Below, in pieces: positions 36,101-51,200 of a stretch of 64,000 bases of DNA (position 1 is the first letter of the stretch; every line of letters starts with the position of its first letter). The notes beneath the pieces are model-generated. The model ran no database searches, was not told where the DNA came from, and was given only the letters and a program-made list of their open reading frames with translations. The position numbers were made by a program, and so were the translations under genes. This DNA is from Sipunculus nudus. Taxonomy: Eukaryota; Annelida; Sipuncula; Golfingiida; Sipunculidae. The stretch is from NCBI GenBank assembly GCA_026874595.1, contig CM049313.1, forward strand, positions 61,552,659 through 61,616,658, given 5' to 3'.

Positions 36101-36345
36101 TTGTATCTAGATTGTTGTTTTTGTTGCTCCCGTCTGATCCGTCTCTTGTATGCCTAATTCTGGTTTATGTTGCCTCTGTCTGATCCGTCTCTTGTATGCT
36201 TCATTCTGGTTTATGTTGCCTCTGTCTGATCCGTTTTTGTATGTCTCATTTGGTTTAAGTTGCCTTGGTCTGATCCGTATATTTTGCCTCATTCTAGTTC
36301 TTGTTGCCTCGGTCTGATCCGCCTCTTGTCTCGTTCTGTTTTCTG
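33105..36345. repeat. 3.2-kb satellite of 46-bp units with an ~857-bp higher-order period
   Basis: The basic unit is 46 bp, of the type TATGCCTCATTCTGG, TTTATGTTGCCTCGG, TCTGATCCGTCTCTTG. Variant units (for example TTGGGTCTAATATGTCTCTT and ATCTAGATTGTTGG) recur in fixed order. The same series of variants reappears 857 bp later (34206 and 35063; 34482 and 35339). An earlier step is 903 bp (33579 to 34482), which is 857 + 46. This shows block duplication by unequal exchange. The unit length is not a multiple of three, so frames cycle every 138 bp, and the apparent hydrophobic peptides are artefacts. Confidence 0.9.
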
Positions 36346-36894
36346 TTGGCGCGGTCTGCTCCTTCTCTCCGTCTAATCATGTTGGTTGCACTGATCTGCC
36401 ATGCTGGTACATCTTGCTTCGCGCTGTTTCCTGACAGTATCTCATGTTGTCAATAAGGCTGTCCCAGTGTTACCACACAAAACCAGATCCCTACATTCCA
36501 GTCACTACAGACACAGCCATGTTTCACATTAAAGCGTCAACAGTCCCTTCTACCGGTTATAAACAATTTACACTAATGTTCTTTCTACCCACGTTCCTAA
36601 TTGTATGTCACATCAGTTTGTTCGTCATCAGAACGCAGGCCCTTGCACTGTTTCTCGCCCACTTAGCGACGTGTGGGCGGCCATGCACGGATCGTCCTTT
36701 AGTTCAGACAACCTGTTTGTTTCTTAATATACCAAAGAACAACTCCTTGAATCCTGTCCTATATTTGTTTACCAAAACGTCAAACTGGGTTAACTGTTTT
36801 CAGCGTCTGTAAAGAAACCAAAATATCCCATTGGGAGATAAAATTGAGGCTGTTACTGAATAACTGCTTGTTAAACGATTCGTTTCCTTATACC

Positions 36895-40374
<3,480 letters not shown>

Positions 40375-40640
40375 GGTATGTCACGTGACCATGTGGTGGG
40401 CGTCTGGTGGATTATTTATTTCAGCGGGTCCTGCCAGGACTCATCCTTAGGGCTTATCTCATTGCAGTGTCACCGCGTCGTTCCCTGATTCAGCCGGGAA
40501 GATTCTGATAAGAAGCCCCGATAAGCTCTGAAGCAGGGAGCGCTGGATGTCAAGTTGATGTCCCTGTCCTGATAGCTATTCCCATCGTAAACTAGGAGTT
40601 GATAGCTCTGTATCTGCACGGAGTCGGTGATAGAGGTTTA
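40375..40640. promoter_or_regulatory. Candidate enhancer with clustered GATA-type sites
   Basis: Several WGATAR-like sites occur in about 180 bases: CTTATC (about 40453), TGATAAG (40506-40512), CGATAAG (40520-40526), and TGATAG near 40570, 40600 and 40628. A TCACGTGA E-box (about 40381) lies upstream. The stretch is higher in GC than its flanks and carries no frame. Function is inferred from motif density only. Confidence 0.3.
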
Positions 40641-41057
40641 TATAAATGATGGCCGTAATAGAGGTTTAAGTGTTATCACATATCATGTACATAATATGGC
40701 TGTCTGTATATATATAAAATACCGTCATGTCTTGCACACATTATGGACTGATTATTATATATATTGAGGTTAAAGGAATTAATTAAATTATTTAATATGA
40801 TTGTTCCTTGTTCAGTTAGGCCTGATTTTATTAAACATACAGACCTGCAAATCCCAACCATTACCACATACATATTTGTGTAATCATTCGGACATTATGT
40901 CGTATTTGGAGATAACGATCGATTTTTCCGTTCAACGTTTCCAATTGAATCGCCATTCATCGATTTTCAATTACCCTGCAGGACACACGTTTTAATTATC
41001 AGTGATATATTAAATATAGCATCTGGCTGTGACACCCCCCCCCTTGATCCCGCGGTC

Positions 41058-41060
<3 letters not shown>

Positions 41061-41120
<60 letters not shown>
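41061..41120. repeat. (TC)n microsatellite
   Basis: Pure TC run of 60 bases, just after an eight-base C run. Confidence 0.95.
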
Positions 41121-41123
<3 letters not shown>

Positions 41124-41978
41124 TACACACATACCCAAACGTGTATATGTCTACATGTAAATACCAGAAATCTAGCTGGTCCTATTAACCAAAGTTGCCT
41201 TTTTTTAACATAAAACAACCATAAAATCTGAGTCCCCACGCTAACGTTAAATTTAGAACCTGTAAGTCATTATAATGTGTCTTATATATATGTGTTATTC
41301 AACCTGTATCTATATACACATGTATATATATCGTGTGTGGCGGTTATCTTTATTTTAACCCTTACGTATTTTAACACATTCTTGTTACTTTCTTGAGCTC
41401 ACTGCGGGAGCTCAGACCACTACAGATAAAGTTCAAATCGTCCCGCATTTATTCCGTTCTCCGGGAAACAAGCTACCCCCAACAAGTTTGCACAGAGGAG
41501 CCGTGTGCGGTGAGAGGGGCGTCCGGGGGAGGGGCGCGCTCGTCTCCGGGAGATAATACAAGTTGTCTTTGTGTGTGACCTCGGGGCCAAGCTACCTGCG
41601 ACACAGGTGAATTTTTAAGTCTTATCTACTGTGGAGTGCAGTGTCAATATGTACTCTTGGAACCCAGTTCCCGCGTTAAGTAAATAACACTACGTGGAAA
41701 CAGGTCACACCCCGGGAATGCTGCAACCCTCTCCCCTTATCTGTACTGTGCATATGTTGTTTTTTCTGTATGCACTGATGCCATGTTTTTGCTTTGTATA
41801 TCTATGTCTTAAAATACACAGTTGCTAACCCAGACAAGTAATTATTACCTTTGTATGTTCGGTTAAAAAGGATTATGGTTACAAATATAATTTTTTATTT
41901 ATTTTTATCTTCGCGCATGCATGTAAGAAAATATACGTACCTGCATGCACAGTCCCTAAATCCCCCCCCCCCTCTCTC

Positions 41979-41990
<12 letters not shown>

Positions 41991-42020
<30 letters not shown>
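41991..42020. repeat. (TG)n microsatellite
   Basis: TG run of 30 bases, preceded by a short TA run and a C run (41962-41971). Confidence 0.95.
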
Positions 42021-42022
<2 letters not shown>

Positions 42023-42530
42023 GATGTAACACGCGACAGATAATAACTTTAAACATTTATATATATTGTGTGTAAATATATATAGATTATATGTTTCATG
42101 AGTTGCGACTTTGTTTGGAATGTTTGAACCATGTGGATTATATCTAGATTGTAATACTTGGCCTAGCAGCAGCTGTGTGTTCACCTAAATTTGCGTCTAT
42201 ATATGCACACCGGTTTAACCATAACGAAGTATACTTGCTCTCTCTTTTTATATTTGTCTAAACTCCGACTGAAGCCATTAATCATACATATTCAACATTT
42301 GCGGTTACATTGATATAAATATAAAAATAAAAAAAAACACTCTTTATACCCTTAATAATTGGATGAATATGAAACCAAGAGATTACCTGTTGCACAGTTT
42401 CCAAATTGTCAGTTTATTGAAGACAATTTTTACATCTCCTAAAGTAAATAGTATATAATCGTGTGATATTATTTTCGGAGGAAAGAAAAACTGTACCATT
42501 CATTCAGCTTTCCTATATTTCTGCCGTATA

Positions 42531-42533
<3 letters not shown>

Positions 42534-42617
<84 letters not shown>
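42534..42617. repeat. (TA)n microsatellite
   Basis: TA run of about 84 bases with one TTTA interruption. Confidence 0.95.
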
Positions 42618-42621
<4 letters not shown>

Positions 42622-42705
42622 AATTTTATATATATATATATATAAATATATTATTTTCTTCGTCATCATTTATCATATATTTGCATTGTGAAATGTACTA
42701 TGAAT

Positions 42706-42716
<11 letters not shown>

Positions 42717-42762
<46 letters not shown>
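42717..42762. repeat. (TA)n microsatellite
   Basis: TA run of about 46 bases, about 100 bases after the previous one. These are the last long microsatellites before the CpG-poor domain. Confidence 0.95.
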
Positions 42763-42769
<7 letters not shown>

Positions 42770-44191
42770 CGCGATGTTAAAACCAAATGCAGTTCTTGAT
42801 ATTGACTTTTTCATAAATCATATTTTTTCGGGCATAATGAACCTATGTTATTCTGTTTATGAACAATCGTGACATAATAAAGGTTACAAATGTGTTTAGA
42901 CAAACAATTTTACGCTTAACGTTATTTATTGCTTATATGATACCAGTATTAATGTTTCCGCTTAATGAAGTGATTCGAATACTAAATTAATTAGTTACAG
43001 CGACCTCTAGGCAATTAAGAGTAACCAATAAATATCCCCATTGGCGCAATGGAGTTAATGTCGTGGTTAGCGGGATGTTTAGAAGCTTATAAATACATAA
43101 TAAGTTCAGTAAAAGAAAAGAATCATAGAAGATTGCTATATAATATCATATCATGTAACGTGAGTTTATCTGAGCAGATAATGCAAATAATATTTAATGT
43201 CGCTGGAACTTATTACCAATACAGGCCGCGCACAAATGGCTGCCACCTTGCGCTTATAGAGACTTATTGTCGCAAAGAAAATGACAGCTGGCGTGTACAA
43301 GCTGTACCAGTCCGTACCACTGTATGACAAACTGAGCCATAACGTCGTAATCGCTGACAGGCCCCAGCTCTAAAGAGGAATGTATAAACTGACATTTAGC
43401 TTGTAGTCTTGCGTCTTGGTTTAAAAACAGATCGTCGGTTGCACTTGGATGCATGGTCTCCAGTAAACTCTTAAGAAGTAGGGGGGGGGGGGGTGCTAAC
43501 AAGGTCTGCTGGGTGCAGCCCGACCCCCAGGCCTTGCAAGGAGCATATTAGCCACATAGCTAATTCAAAAGTACGTTGTCTGTGTTTTTTTCCCCTGTCC
43601 TCTGTGGCCCCCCATTTTAGGGTAGCCGGTGTACCAGGGCATTTCAATAAAGATAGTGCATTTTTTTTGTCCTTATATTAAATTACCGTTCAAGATGTGT
43701 CGCGGCATGACACATGAAATACCAGTGCTGTTTATTTTGACGACAGAACCTGAAATGCGACACCCTACCGGAATCCTAGCACTGCAGCTAAGGGCCCGCC
43801 TGTGAAACAGATCTCTAATTTATGCTGAAATATATGTGTGACAGCGGAGACCCCGCACATGTGTTAAGATAGATGAAATATCCCAATTTGCTGGTACCAG
43901 CATAATTTCATGGAAACTGCAGTTCCCAGAATCCGTTAAAACGCTCCTAGCAGAGGATATAAGTATTTCACAGTGTAAATGCATAAATGGTAGCTTAGGT
44001 GAAAGGGCAAACAGCCCGCAGCAACAGGTGCCCGATTTGAGTGGAGTTCTCCGAGGATCCCCCTAAGAAAGCGGCCCCTGGCTACCTGCCAGATCGGGAT
44101 TTGTTGAGAGTGTCGTCACGTGCTTTCATGGATGCCGCGAAATGGGAACTGAGTTGCCTGGGACAAGAAGGGGCTACATTCGCCTGCCATC

Positions 44192-44254
44192 ATGGCTCCG
44201 AGCCGACCACTTGTTGAGCTCTCAAACTTTGAAAGTCGCCTGACGGGGCGTTAA
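44192..44254 (+). other. Short upstream ORF in a candidate 5' UTR exon
   Basis: A 20-codon frame (MAPSRPLVEL... to TAA) starts in a fair context (CATCATGG) in a CpG-rich stretch. A splice-donor-like CAG|GTAGGC follows at 44257-44265. If this is the first exon of the zinc-finger gene, the frame would be an upstream ORF that could damp translation. The exon and the uORF are inferred from sequence signals only. Confidence 0.2.
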
Positions 44255-44504
44255 AACAGGTAGGCAGCTTTACTTTCAGCCTCTATTCGGCCGCTACAGT
44301 GGGGAACCATTGATCGGTCCTGTACTTTGTCGCTGTGACAATTCGGGGACGGGTTGTGTGGCCAGTTTGATAGTTTCTATTGCCATTGCATTGGGGGTTC
44401 CCTGAATGCGCCCCGACTTGTGTACGACTATGTGGGTCATTGGTTGACAGATTTCCACACGGGGGCTGGTTAGTTCTCAACTAATGACGATCTGATTTTT
44501 ACAG

Positions 44505-44557
44505 GAACGGGCTTTGGACGTGTAAAAAGTGGCAAACTTGAGGGTATATCACACACG
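44505..44557 (+). other. Candidate small non-coding 5' UTR exon (53 bp)
   Basis: The stretch is bounded by an acceptor-like TGATTTTTACAG (AG at 44503-44504) and a donor-like CACACG|GTAAGC (GT at 44558-44559). With the donor at 44260 upstream it would give a 245-bp intron and then a ~12.4-kb intron to the terminal exon at 56963. It sits at the switch from CpG-rich to CpG-poor sequence, which fits a transcription start zone. Short exons with such signals also occur by chance. Confidence 0.25.
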
Positions 44558-44834
44558 GTAAGCGGCGATTTACCAACTTTTGACATATCAGGTGTCATCT
44601 CCAACTGGGCTTCAAAGGGAAGTTTTTTGGGGGGCCTGCGTTCTGGGTGCGACACTCATATACTTGACAAACATACAACTTGGAAGGCGGGTTCATTTCC
44701 AGGTCACCCTCAATGGGGCCTTTCTGGCGAATTTCATAGGATATAAGGACTTTAGTATATACTCTGTGTATATATATAGCCAGCGGGGTCTGGCACCCAC
44801 ATTTGTTGGTTATGTCAGCTTGGCAATGCGTGTT

Positions 44835-44852
44835 GGGGGGGGGGGGGGGGGG
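44835..44852. repeat. G18 homopolymer
   Basis: Eighteen G bases in a row, in the 45-kb boundary zone. Similar runs lie at 6350-6363 (C14), 23501-23512 (G), 32365-32380 (C) and 43481-43492 (G). Confidence 0.9.
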
Positions 44853-47800
44853 AGGGCTCAGTTCCTGTGACAGTTTCCCATGAACAGCGTTCAGCTGTTT
44901 TCCAGGCTGTTTCACTGACTGTGCCAGCTTGACAAATGAGTCACCTAACTTGAAACAGGATGTGGGCCGGTTCTCACGGCGACTGTATGTCACATGCTAT
45001 TATTTCTAGGGAGACCCAGACCAGAGTATAAATAAACTATGCGAACACAAGTTCTGGATATCTTCACTGTTACAAGTGCTTCTGACTGAATACGTATATA
45101 AACATAGTAGTTTGTTGGTACATTTAAACCTCTTTTAATGGACAGGTTAGTCTTGGGAATAGATGATAAAAAAGTATGAATTCATTTTTTATGATTTATT
45201 TTCTTAGTCATAATTCATTAAATAATAATAAATACCATTTTTTAAATATTTTTATTAAGAGTTATTTTACAGTTTCTGTTGGAATTTTTTTAAGTTGATT
45301 GAAAAGTAAATGAAATTATTGCAGTTATTTTTGTAAACAGGATATAATTATTAACATTGTCAAGTGGTGTGTAAACGTACAATGTTAACATTGCCACAGC
45401 AATGCAGTATATAATTTGGTAGTGACAAAATATTACATAATAAATAAGCGTTATTAATGACACCATCCTTAAACTTGTCAAGGTGTAGAGACTTTCTAAA
45501 CATTCCTGTAAAGAGTACTCATCCATGCAGCCACAACATGCAGGGGAATTCCAGACTGTTCTCTAGGATAATTAATTTAACAGTTGTTTCAACCTTATAA
45601 CTTCCCTGCTCTTGGTTTAAATGCCTGTTTTTTTTTATTTCATTTTTTTCCATAGATGTTTATTAGTAATGATGACATGCACTGTAGATACAGTAAGCTG
45701 GCTCTGCACATTACCTCATACAAGGCTGAATTGGTACGCTGATGATATTACAGTTTAGGACAGATGTAATTGTGAATTGGAATTAGTTTATCAAATAGTT
45801 TTTGACTTTGATTCAGTTCATCCAGCAGAGTACAGTTTTAGTTTTATGAATCATTGAATAGTGCTGAGCCATGCTTTGAGTATGTAGTCAGTTTGCTTAA
45901 TAAAATACGATTTAGATTTAAAATTAAAAATTACATTTTTTAAAATTTACCAGTCTTACCTGAAGGTAATGGACTGTGATGTATGTGTAAAGGAATTTCC
46001 TTTACTTTCCTCGTGTCAATAAATATGTAGAAGAAAATGTTATGAAATATGAAAATATCAAGACTTGTATCATAGGTAAATCAAAATGTGTTGTTTATTT
46101 ATAAATATTTTGCATATAAACGGAAGAAAATGAATGATAAATTAAGAATTTCAAATAAAGAATATTTTTTTGTCAAATTTATTATTGAACCAGTCAGTTC
46201 TGTTGGCTCATGTCAGGTAATGGCAGGTTTTTTTTTAAAATGATAACTGATGTCAAAAATACCCATTTTTTTGAGGATCAAAAATACATTATAATATTGA
46301 GGATCATTTCAAAAATAGCTATCCAAAAGCTATCTGAAGAGGTCATTATAAAAATAGTGATCTTTTATACAATTAAAACTTCTGATTTGAATATTTTTAT
46401 TATACTCATCGTGCATTATTCATCTTGCTGAAGCTTGTGATACATTTTAATTCAGGTGTGATTTCACCTGGACTAGATTTGGTTACAAGCTCTTGGACAT
46501 TAATATACAATTGATTTTTTAATGCCATAGAGGGTAGGTAAACTAGATAGTGTTAATCACTTAACCGTGCCCTTTGAGCCTGTGTGTTAATGGGTCTGTT
46601 TACCTGGAACAATCCAGTCTGCACCTGACGATTTGCTGTGTCCTAGTTCATCTGCTATTTGGTATTTTGGGCACAGACGTCCCCAGAGAAGTGCTAGAGA
46701 TTTCCGTGTGACAACAGGCAGGGTTTGAGGCATCAGGTCAGCACTTTATTCAACTTTTGTACATCCCTGTTTTTATGGCTCTTGTTTTATGCAAACGTAG
46801 TGAAAAGTTCGCGGAAATTTATTTAAGCTCACACTGACAATGAGTCGGATTGAAAATTCACAAAGGAAATTAACATCTCTTTTCATTGAAGATGACTGCC
46901 TTTAAAGCACAAGTTAAAAAATGTTTCAGGTATTTAATTTTGCTCTTAGTTGTATTCATGGATCTTCCATAATGAATGATAAATGTATGATGAATGACAT
47001 GCAGTGGTATAAAACTGCTCCCTTCCGCATACAATAAAAAGTTTATAGTTACGCGGTACATTTGAGTTCAACTGGCACAGATGGGTTCTGGTGCTAGACT
47101 TTATGGATGTTGTGTTCAGTAGATCCTTTTAAAGATGTTCTACAAAGGATGCTGTATTGTTGCTGTGACATTGTCAGAAGAGGTATGAAATAGATGTAAG
47201 CTGGTGCCTTTTTACCTCCAGTGAAAAAAGAACAAGACTAAACGTGGCACTTCAGTGGCCCGGTGAAGAGGGGTCATGGTGCATTCATACATTTTTTCTT
47301 ATCGATCAGACCTGGGTTATATATGACACACAAGTGTCACCTGTTGCTCTGATAAAGTTCCTGTTAATGACAAAGCTGCTACTTATGAAGCCATCCCCTA
47401 AGAGTGTTTGCCGTGGGTCCCTTGATGTCCTGGTTCCTCAGTGCTAAAGGAATGGCTGTTTCAAGCCCCAGCTGATAGGATCCTGTCCAAAATTAGGGTC
47501 GCTTGTTTTTTTGCAACACTCCTGGTCGTGTCGAGGTGTATCAGGAAGACCAGAAATTTCAACTGCGGATGACCCGTAAGATAACTTATAATATAAATTG
47601 AAGCTGATAAGCAACTTTTTTATTAGTTACATAGGCTGCCATTGAAAGTTTTTAAGTGACAGCTCTCTCACATACAAAAAAGCTTCGCTGATAAGGAGAA
47701 TTAGGAACTACATGTACCTTTACTTCTTTTTAATCTGCTTTCCGAGAACCATGGGGTAAAAAATGTTGCCCTATAAAAAGGAAATAAAGTTCTGCCTTAG

Positions 47801-48099
47801 ATCAAACTGTGCAGTGCCAGTACAAAAAATTGCACTTTGTGGAAAACCACTTGCAGAAATTCCAGGAAATAAATGCCTACGTGATCAGGACATGTACAAT
47901 TAAATTCTGCATTTTATGAGTGAAAAGTTCAAATAAGCTGTTGTTCAGCTGAAGCACTTTATCTTGGAGCATTCTTCGGGCAGTCCTTCATTCTTTCAAA
48001 TATATGTTAGTTTTTTATACGCTGGTCTCAAACAGGTCATAGAATGGCATGAGCAGTGTCCATCAATTAACTTTTAGTGTCACCAAGATAATTTGCCAG

Positions 48100-48290
48100 G
48101 GATTTGATGGAGTTTTGATTCCACACATATCTAATGAGGTCTGAGGTCACCAGAATCTGATGGATGGTCATGAAACTCCTTATGAATTTTTACCAATAGA
48201 GTTTCTCACCTGAATTTAGTTCTCTGCAAAATTTGCACATATTAAATAAGGTCAGAGGTCACAAGTCATATGACTGATGTACATGGGTCC
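48100..48290 (+). repeat. Diverged dispersed repeat (pair with 55970-56310)
   Basis: It aligns by eye with 56200-56310: ATGAATTTTTACCAA, TCTCACCTGAATTTAG, TGCAAAATTTGCACAT and GGTCACAAGTCATATGA have near-identical partners in the same order. It lies within the presumed large intron of the zinc-finger gene. Confidence 0.6.
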
Positions 48291-51200
48291 TGTTGAATAG
48301 TTTAGTACACGTTCATTCATGTGTCAAAGAAACCTGTACCATGGATTGTTATTTGTTTCTTGCCTCCATGGTCTTTAAGCACACATGGACATCATGAGTT
48401 TTTATGTTGTATCTTTTTGCAATCACACAGTTACATATGCCATAATGTGTATATTTGCTGCTTGCTAGGATAAAATGGGCACTTGGCTCTTTGATGGTTA
48501 AGAGCTATGGTTCTTCAGATTTCTGATTTCCTCTCTTAAAAAAAAGACTATTAAATCTTTTAAGGACAGGATTTTTTGTCCTGTTAATAGTCTGGGTATT
48601 GAGTATTTGCAGCTGCTCTTCAGTGAGACAACCTGAGTATTTGGTAATTGTTTCATTCACATATGTGGTTTGATACATTTGGCGGGGCAGACTGTCAGCT
48701 AAGATGCGCTTTATGCTTACAGGAAACAGATGATTGACAGGCAGGGATAACACCCACTCCTTATGCAAGTCCCCAGAGAAGTGGGAGAAGTGGTCTAGCT
48801 GTTATCATGAATTCCTGATTAGCTTTGCAATTCTCTGTTGAGCTTTTCAGTATTGTGTTGTAGCTTTTGATGTTCTTTTTTTGTATCATCAAAGGAATGT
48901 GAAAAAAATGGATAGTGTGTGTTTATATATAAATATATATGTGTGTGTGTGTGAGAAGTATATGATATTGTTTTATTTTTTCAATAATCCACTGCAAAAT
49001 AATTCAGGGATGTTGAATATTTTAAAGCTTACAATTATCTTGTTGCTCAGCCTAAAAAAATATTTGTACAATATATGTTATATTAAATATTTTCCTTATC
49101 ACAGAGGTTTTATAAAAAGCATATGGCCATGGAGACATCCTCTAACATAAATTTTAAGAAGAAATGAAATATTTGACATTTAAAAAAAAGAAAATTGGTC
49201 AAAATCTGGTTATACTAAAGGACATGTTAATTGAAAATTGTTAAATTCTCCCCAAAATTATCATATCCAGATTTTTAGGGTGTGAAACAGACCTGGCAGG
49301 GGAAGTGCAGTACAGTCTTATTATAAGCTTGTGTTCTTAGAATATCTACCGCAGATTTGTTAGTCTGTTATGAACAGGAAATCCTGGATCACATTACACT
49401 CTTCAAGAATATATAACTTTATTAGTCAGATTAATGCCTAATAAAGATAATTTACAGAAGCACAACAATGTATAAAACTAAAATAAAAACCGTAAATTTT
49501 TCTTGATGAGGTTATCTGTCACAGTGCAAGGAAATTACAACCTGTGGCTTGACATGGTAATATATGTGTAGACCTTACATTTGATGATCAGATTTTGAGA
49601 TAGTTCTGCATATCAGACTTGTGTAGTCAGTAGTATGACAGGACTGTGACTATAGCTGTTGTACATATACCATATGTCAGGTGAGCATTTATGCTTAGAC
49701 TTTAATAGACTTGTTCTGTATCTCATTAAAGGCAAAAGCCATGAAATATGACTGTCATCATGGCAGTTGAACATATGCCAGTCATGCATTTTTGCTTTGA
49801 CGAGTTCTAGATCTCATTTAGGAGGAAACCCATGAAATATTAACAAGTATCTTTAAGTATACAACATGTCTAGTCTTGAGTTTGATCCTATTTTTTTATG
49901 AAATTTAAATTTATATTTAATTTGCTTTCCCTATCCTATTTTTTGGCAAATTCAGTGGTTGAGGTCATAAACATACTGGACATGAAAGCTGAATGATTAC
50001 AGATAAGGAAGAGAGGTATTGAGGATATATGAGGAGTTATGGGACAGTTTCAGCCCTTGTGACTCCAGGAACTGAGACAGCGGCTGTGACAGGGCTGGAT
50101 CAGAGTGCTGGCGGGCAGTTTTTCCAGCAGATCAGGACACAGTTGAGATTGGTCCCCCTGTCAGATCAGGTTTCCTACATACCAGAACAACTCCCCGGCA
50201 TGCGAGAAACCTGAGCTGGAGAAAATTGGTGTGCCTGGTACGCTGTGATATGGTCGCCTGTGTGGTGACCCTTATAACTGATGCCAGATGGTGGCCTCAC
50301 CAAGTTCACAGGAAAATTTCCCTGCACGGAGCCCTCCTGTTCAAGACTCTGCTGTTCCCACGGTCTTTTTTACTAACAGCCCGGGGTGCTGTGAAATTTC
50401 AGGAATTTGAACAAACCCCTGTTTATCATCTGCGATAACAAGGCTTGTCTATGTCATCTGCGCCTTTAGTGCTGTCTTCTCTATCCTTATAAAGATTGTG
50501 TTTCCTGTTGCCCCTTAAAGAACTGGGTATAGATATAACCCCAACTGTAATTGGTATTACGACCAATAATTATTTGCCACCAGCTTCTGTATACAGTTAT
50601 TGAAGCATTTGTTTGACAAAAAGCGGGAGATGTATATTTTATGCTACACCTGTTGTAAAGAGATGCCATTTGATAATTGGGACGCGGTAAATAGGAAAAG
50701 TGCTTCACCGGTTTTTATTTTTCACATTATCTGCTTTCATGTAATTAAAGGCTGCTGACAGATTGAGTTTCACTTACACTGCATGTTGTGGTTCAGCGAA
50801 TATGCTGAAGACTATTTGGGGCTTTCTTTTTCAACCAACATTAGTGGGATTAGACAGCCGATGGATTAAATTCTTAGACTTTGAGTAATCTAATTCACAT
50901 TCCACTGCTGTGAGTGGTTCTTTCTTCATACCCATTGTGGGTGTCCCAAAAGTTCCAGAAGTCATTACACTGAGAGATATATATATGTTCATATATAAAA
51001 AAGGTACCTGGTATTTGAATGATTAATTTACTCTGTGCCCTCTTCATGTGTCTTTGATCTTTACCCTTTGTGGCTTCAGTACACATCCTGTCTCAAGTGG
51101 AAACTTATCCAGAAGTACTCCTAAAAGAGCTTATACTTAAAATTTATGACTATAATTTACCACAATTTGACACAAGTCATGAACTTTATTTTTTTATTAT

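Larger units (their letters stand above)
44000..44600 (+). promoter_or_regulatory. CpG-rich candidate promoter region of the zinc-finger gene
   Basis: I counted 13 CpG dinucleotides in 44041-44280 by eye, against about one in the 240 bases at 52741-52980. The region contains an E-box-like TCACGTG at 44116-44122 and the candidate exon signals described separately. It is the last CpG-rich block before a CpG-poor domain running through the zinc-finger gene. No TATA box stands out. Confidence 0.3.

Noticed and set aside
33105-36345. CRISPR-like array
   Set aside because: Units are contiguous with no unique spacers, and the context is animal DNA. It is a satellite.
48505-48768. 87-codon minus-strand frame
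   Set aside because: A single short frame with no motif, flanking splice signals or second piece. Chance frame in intronic sequence.
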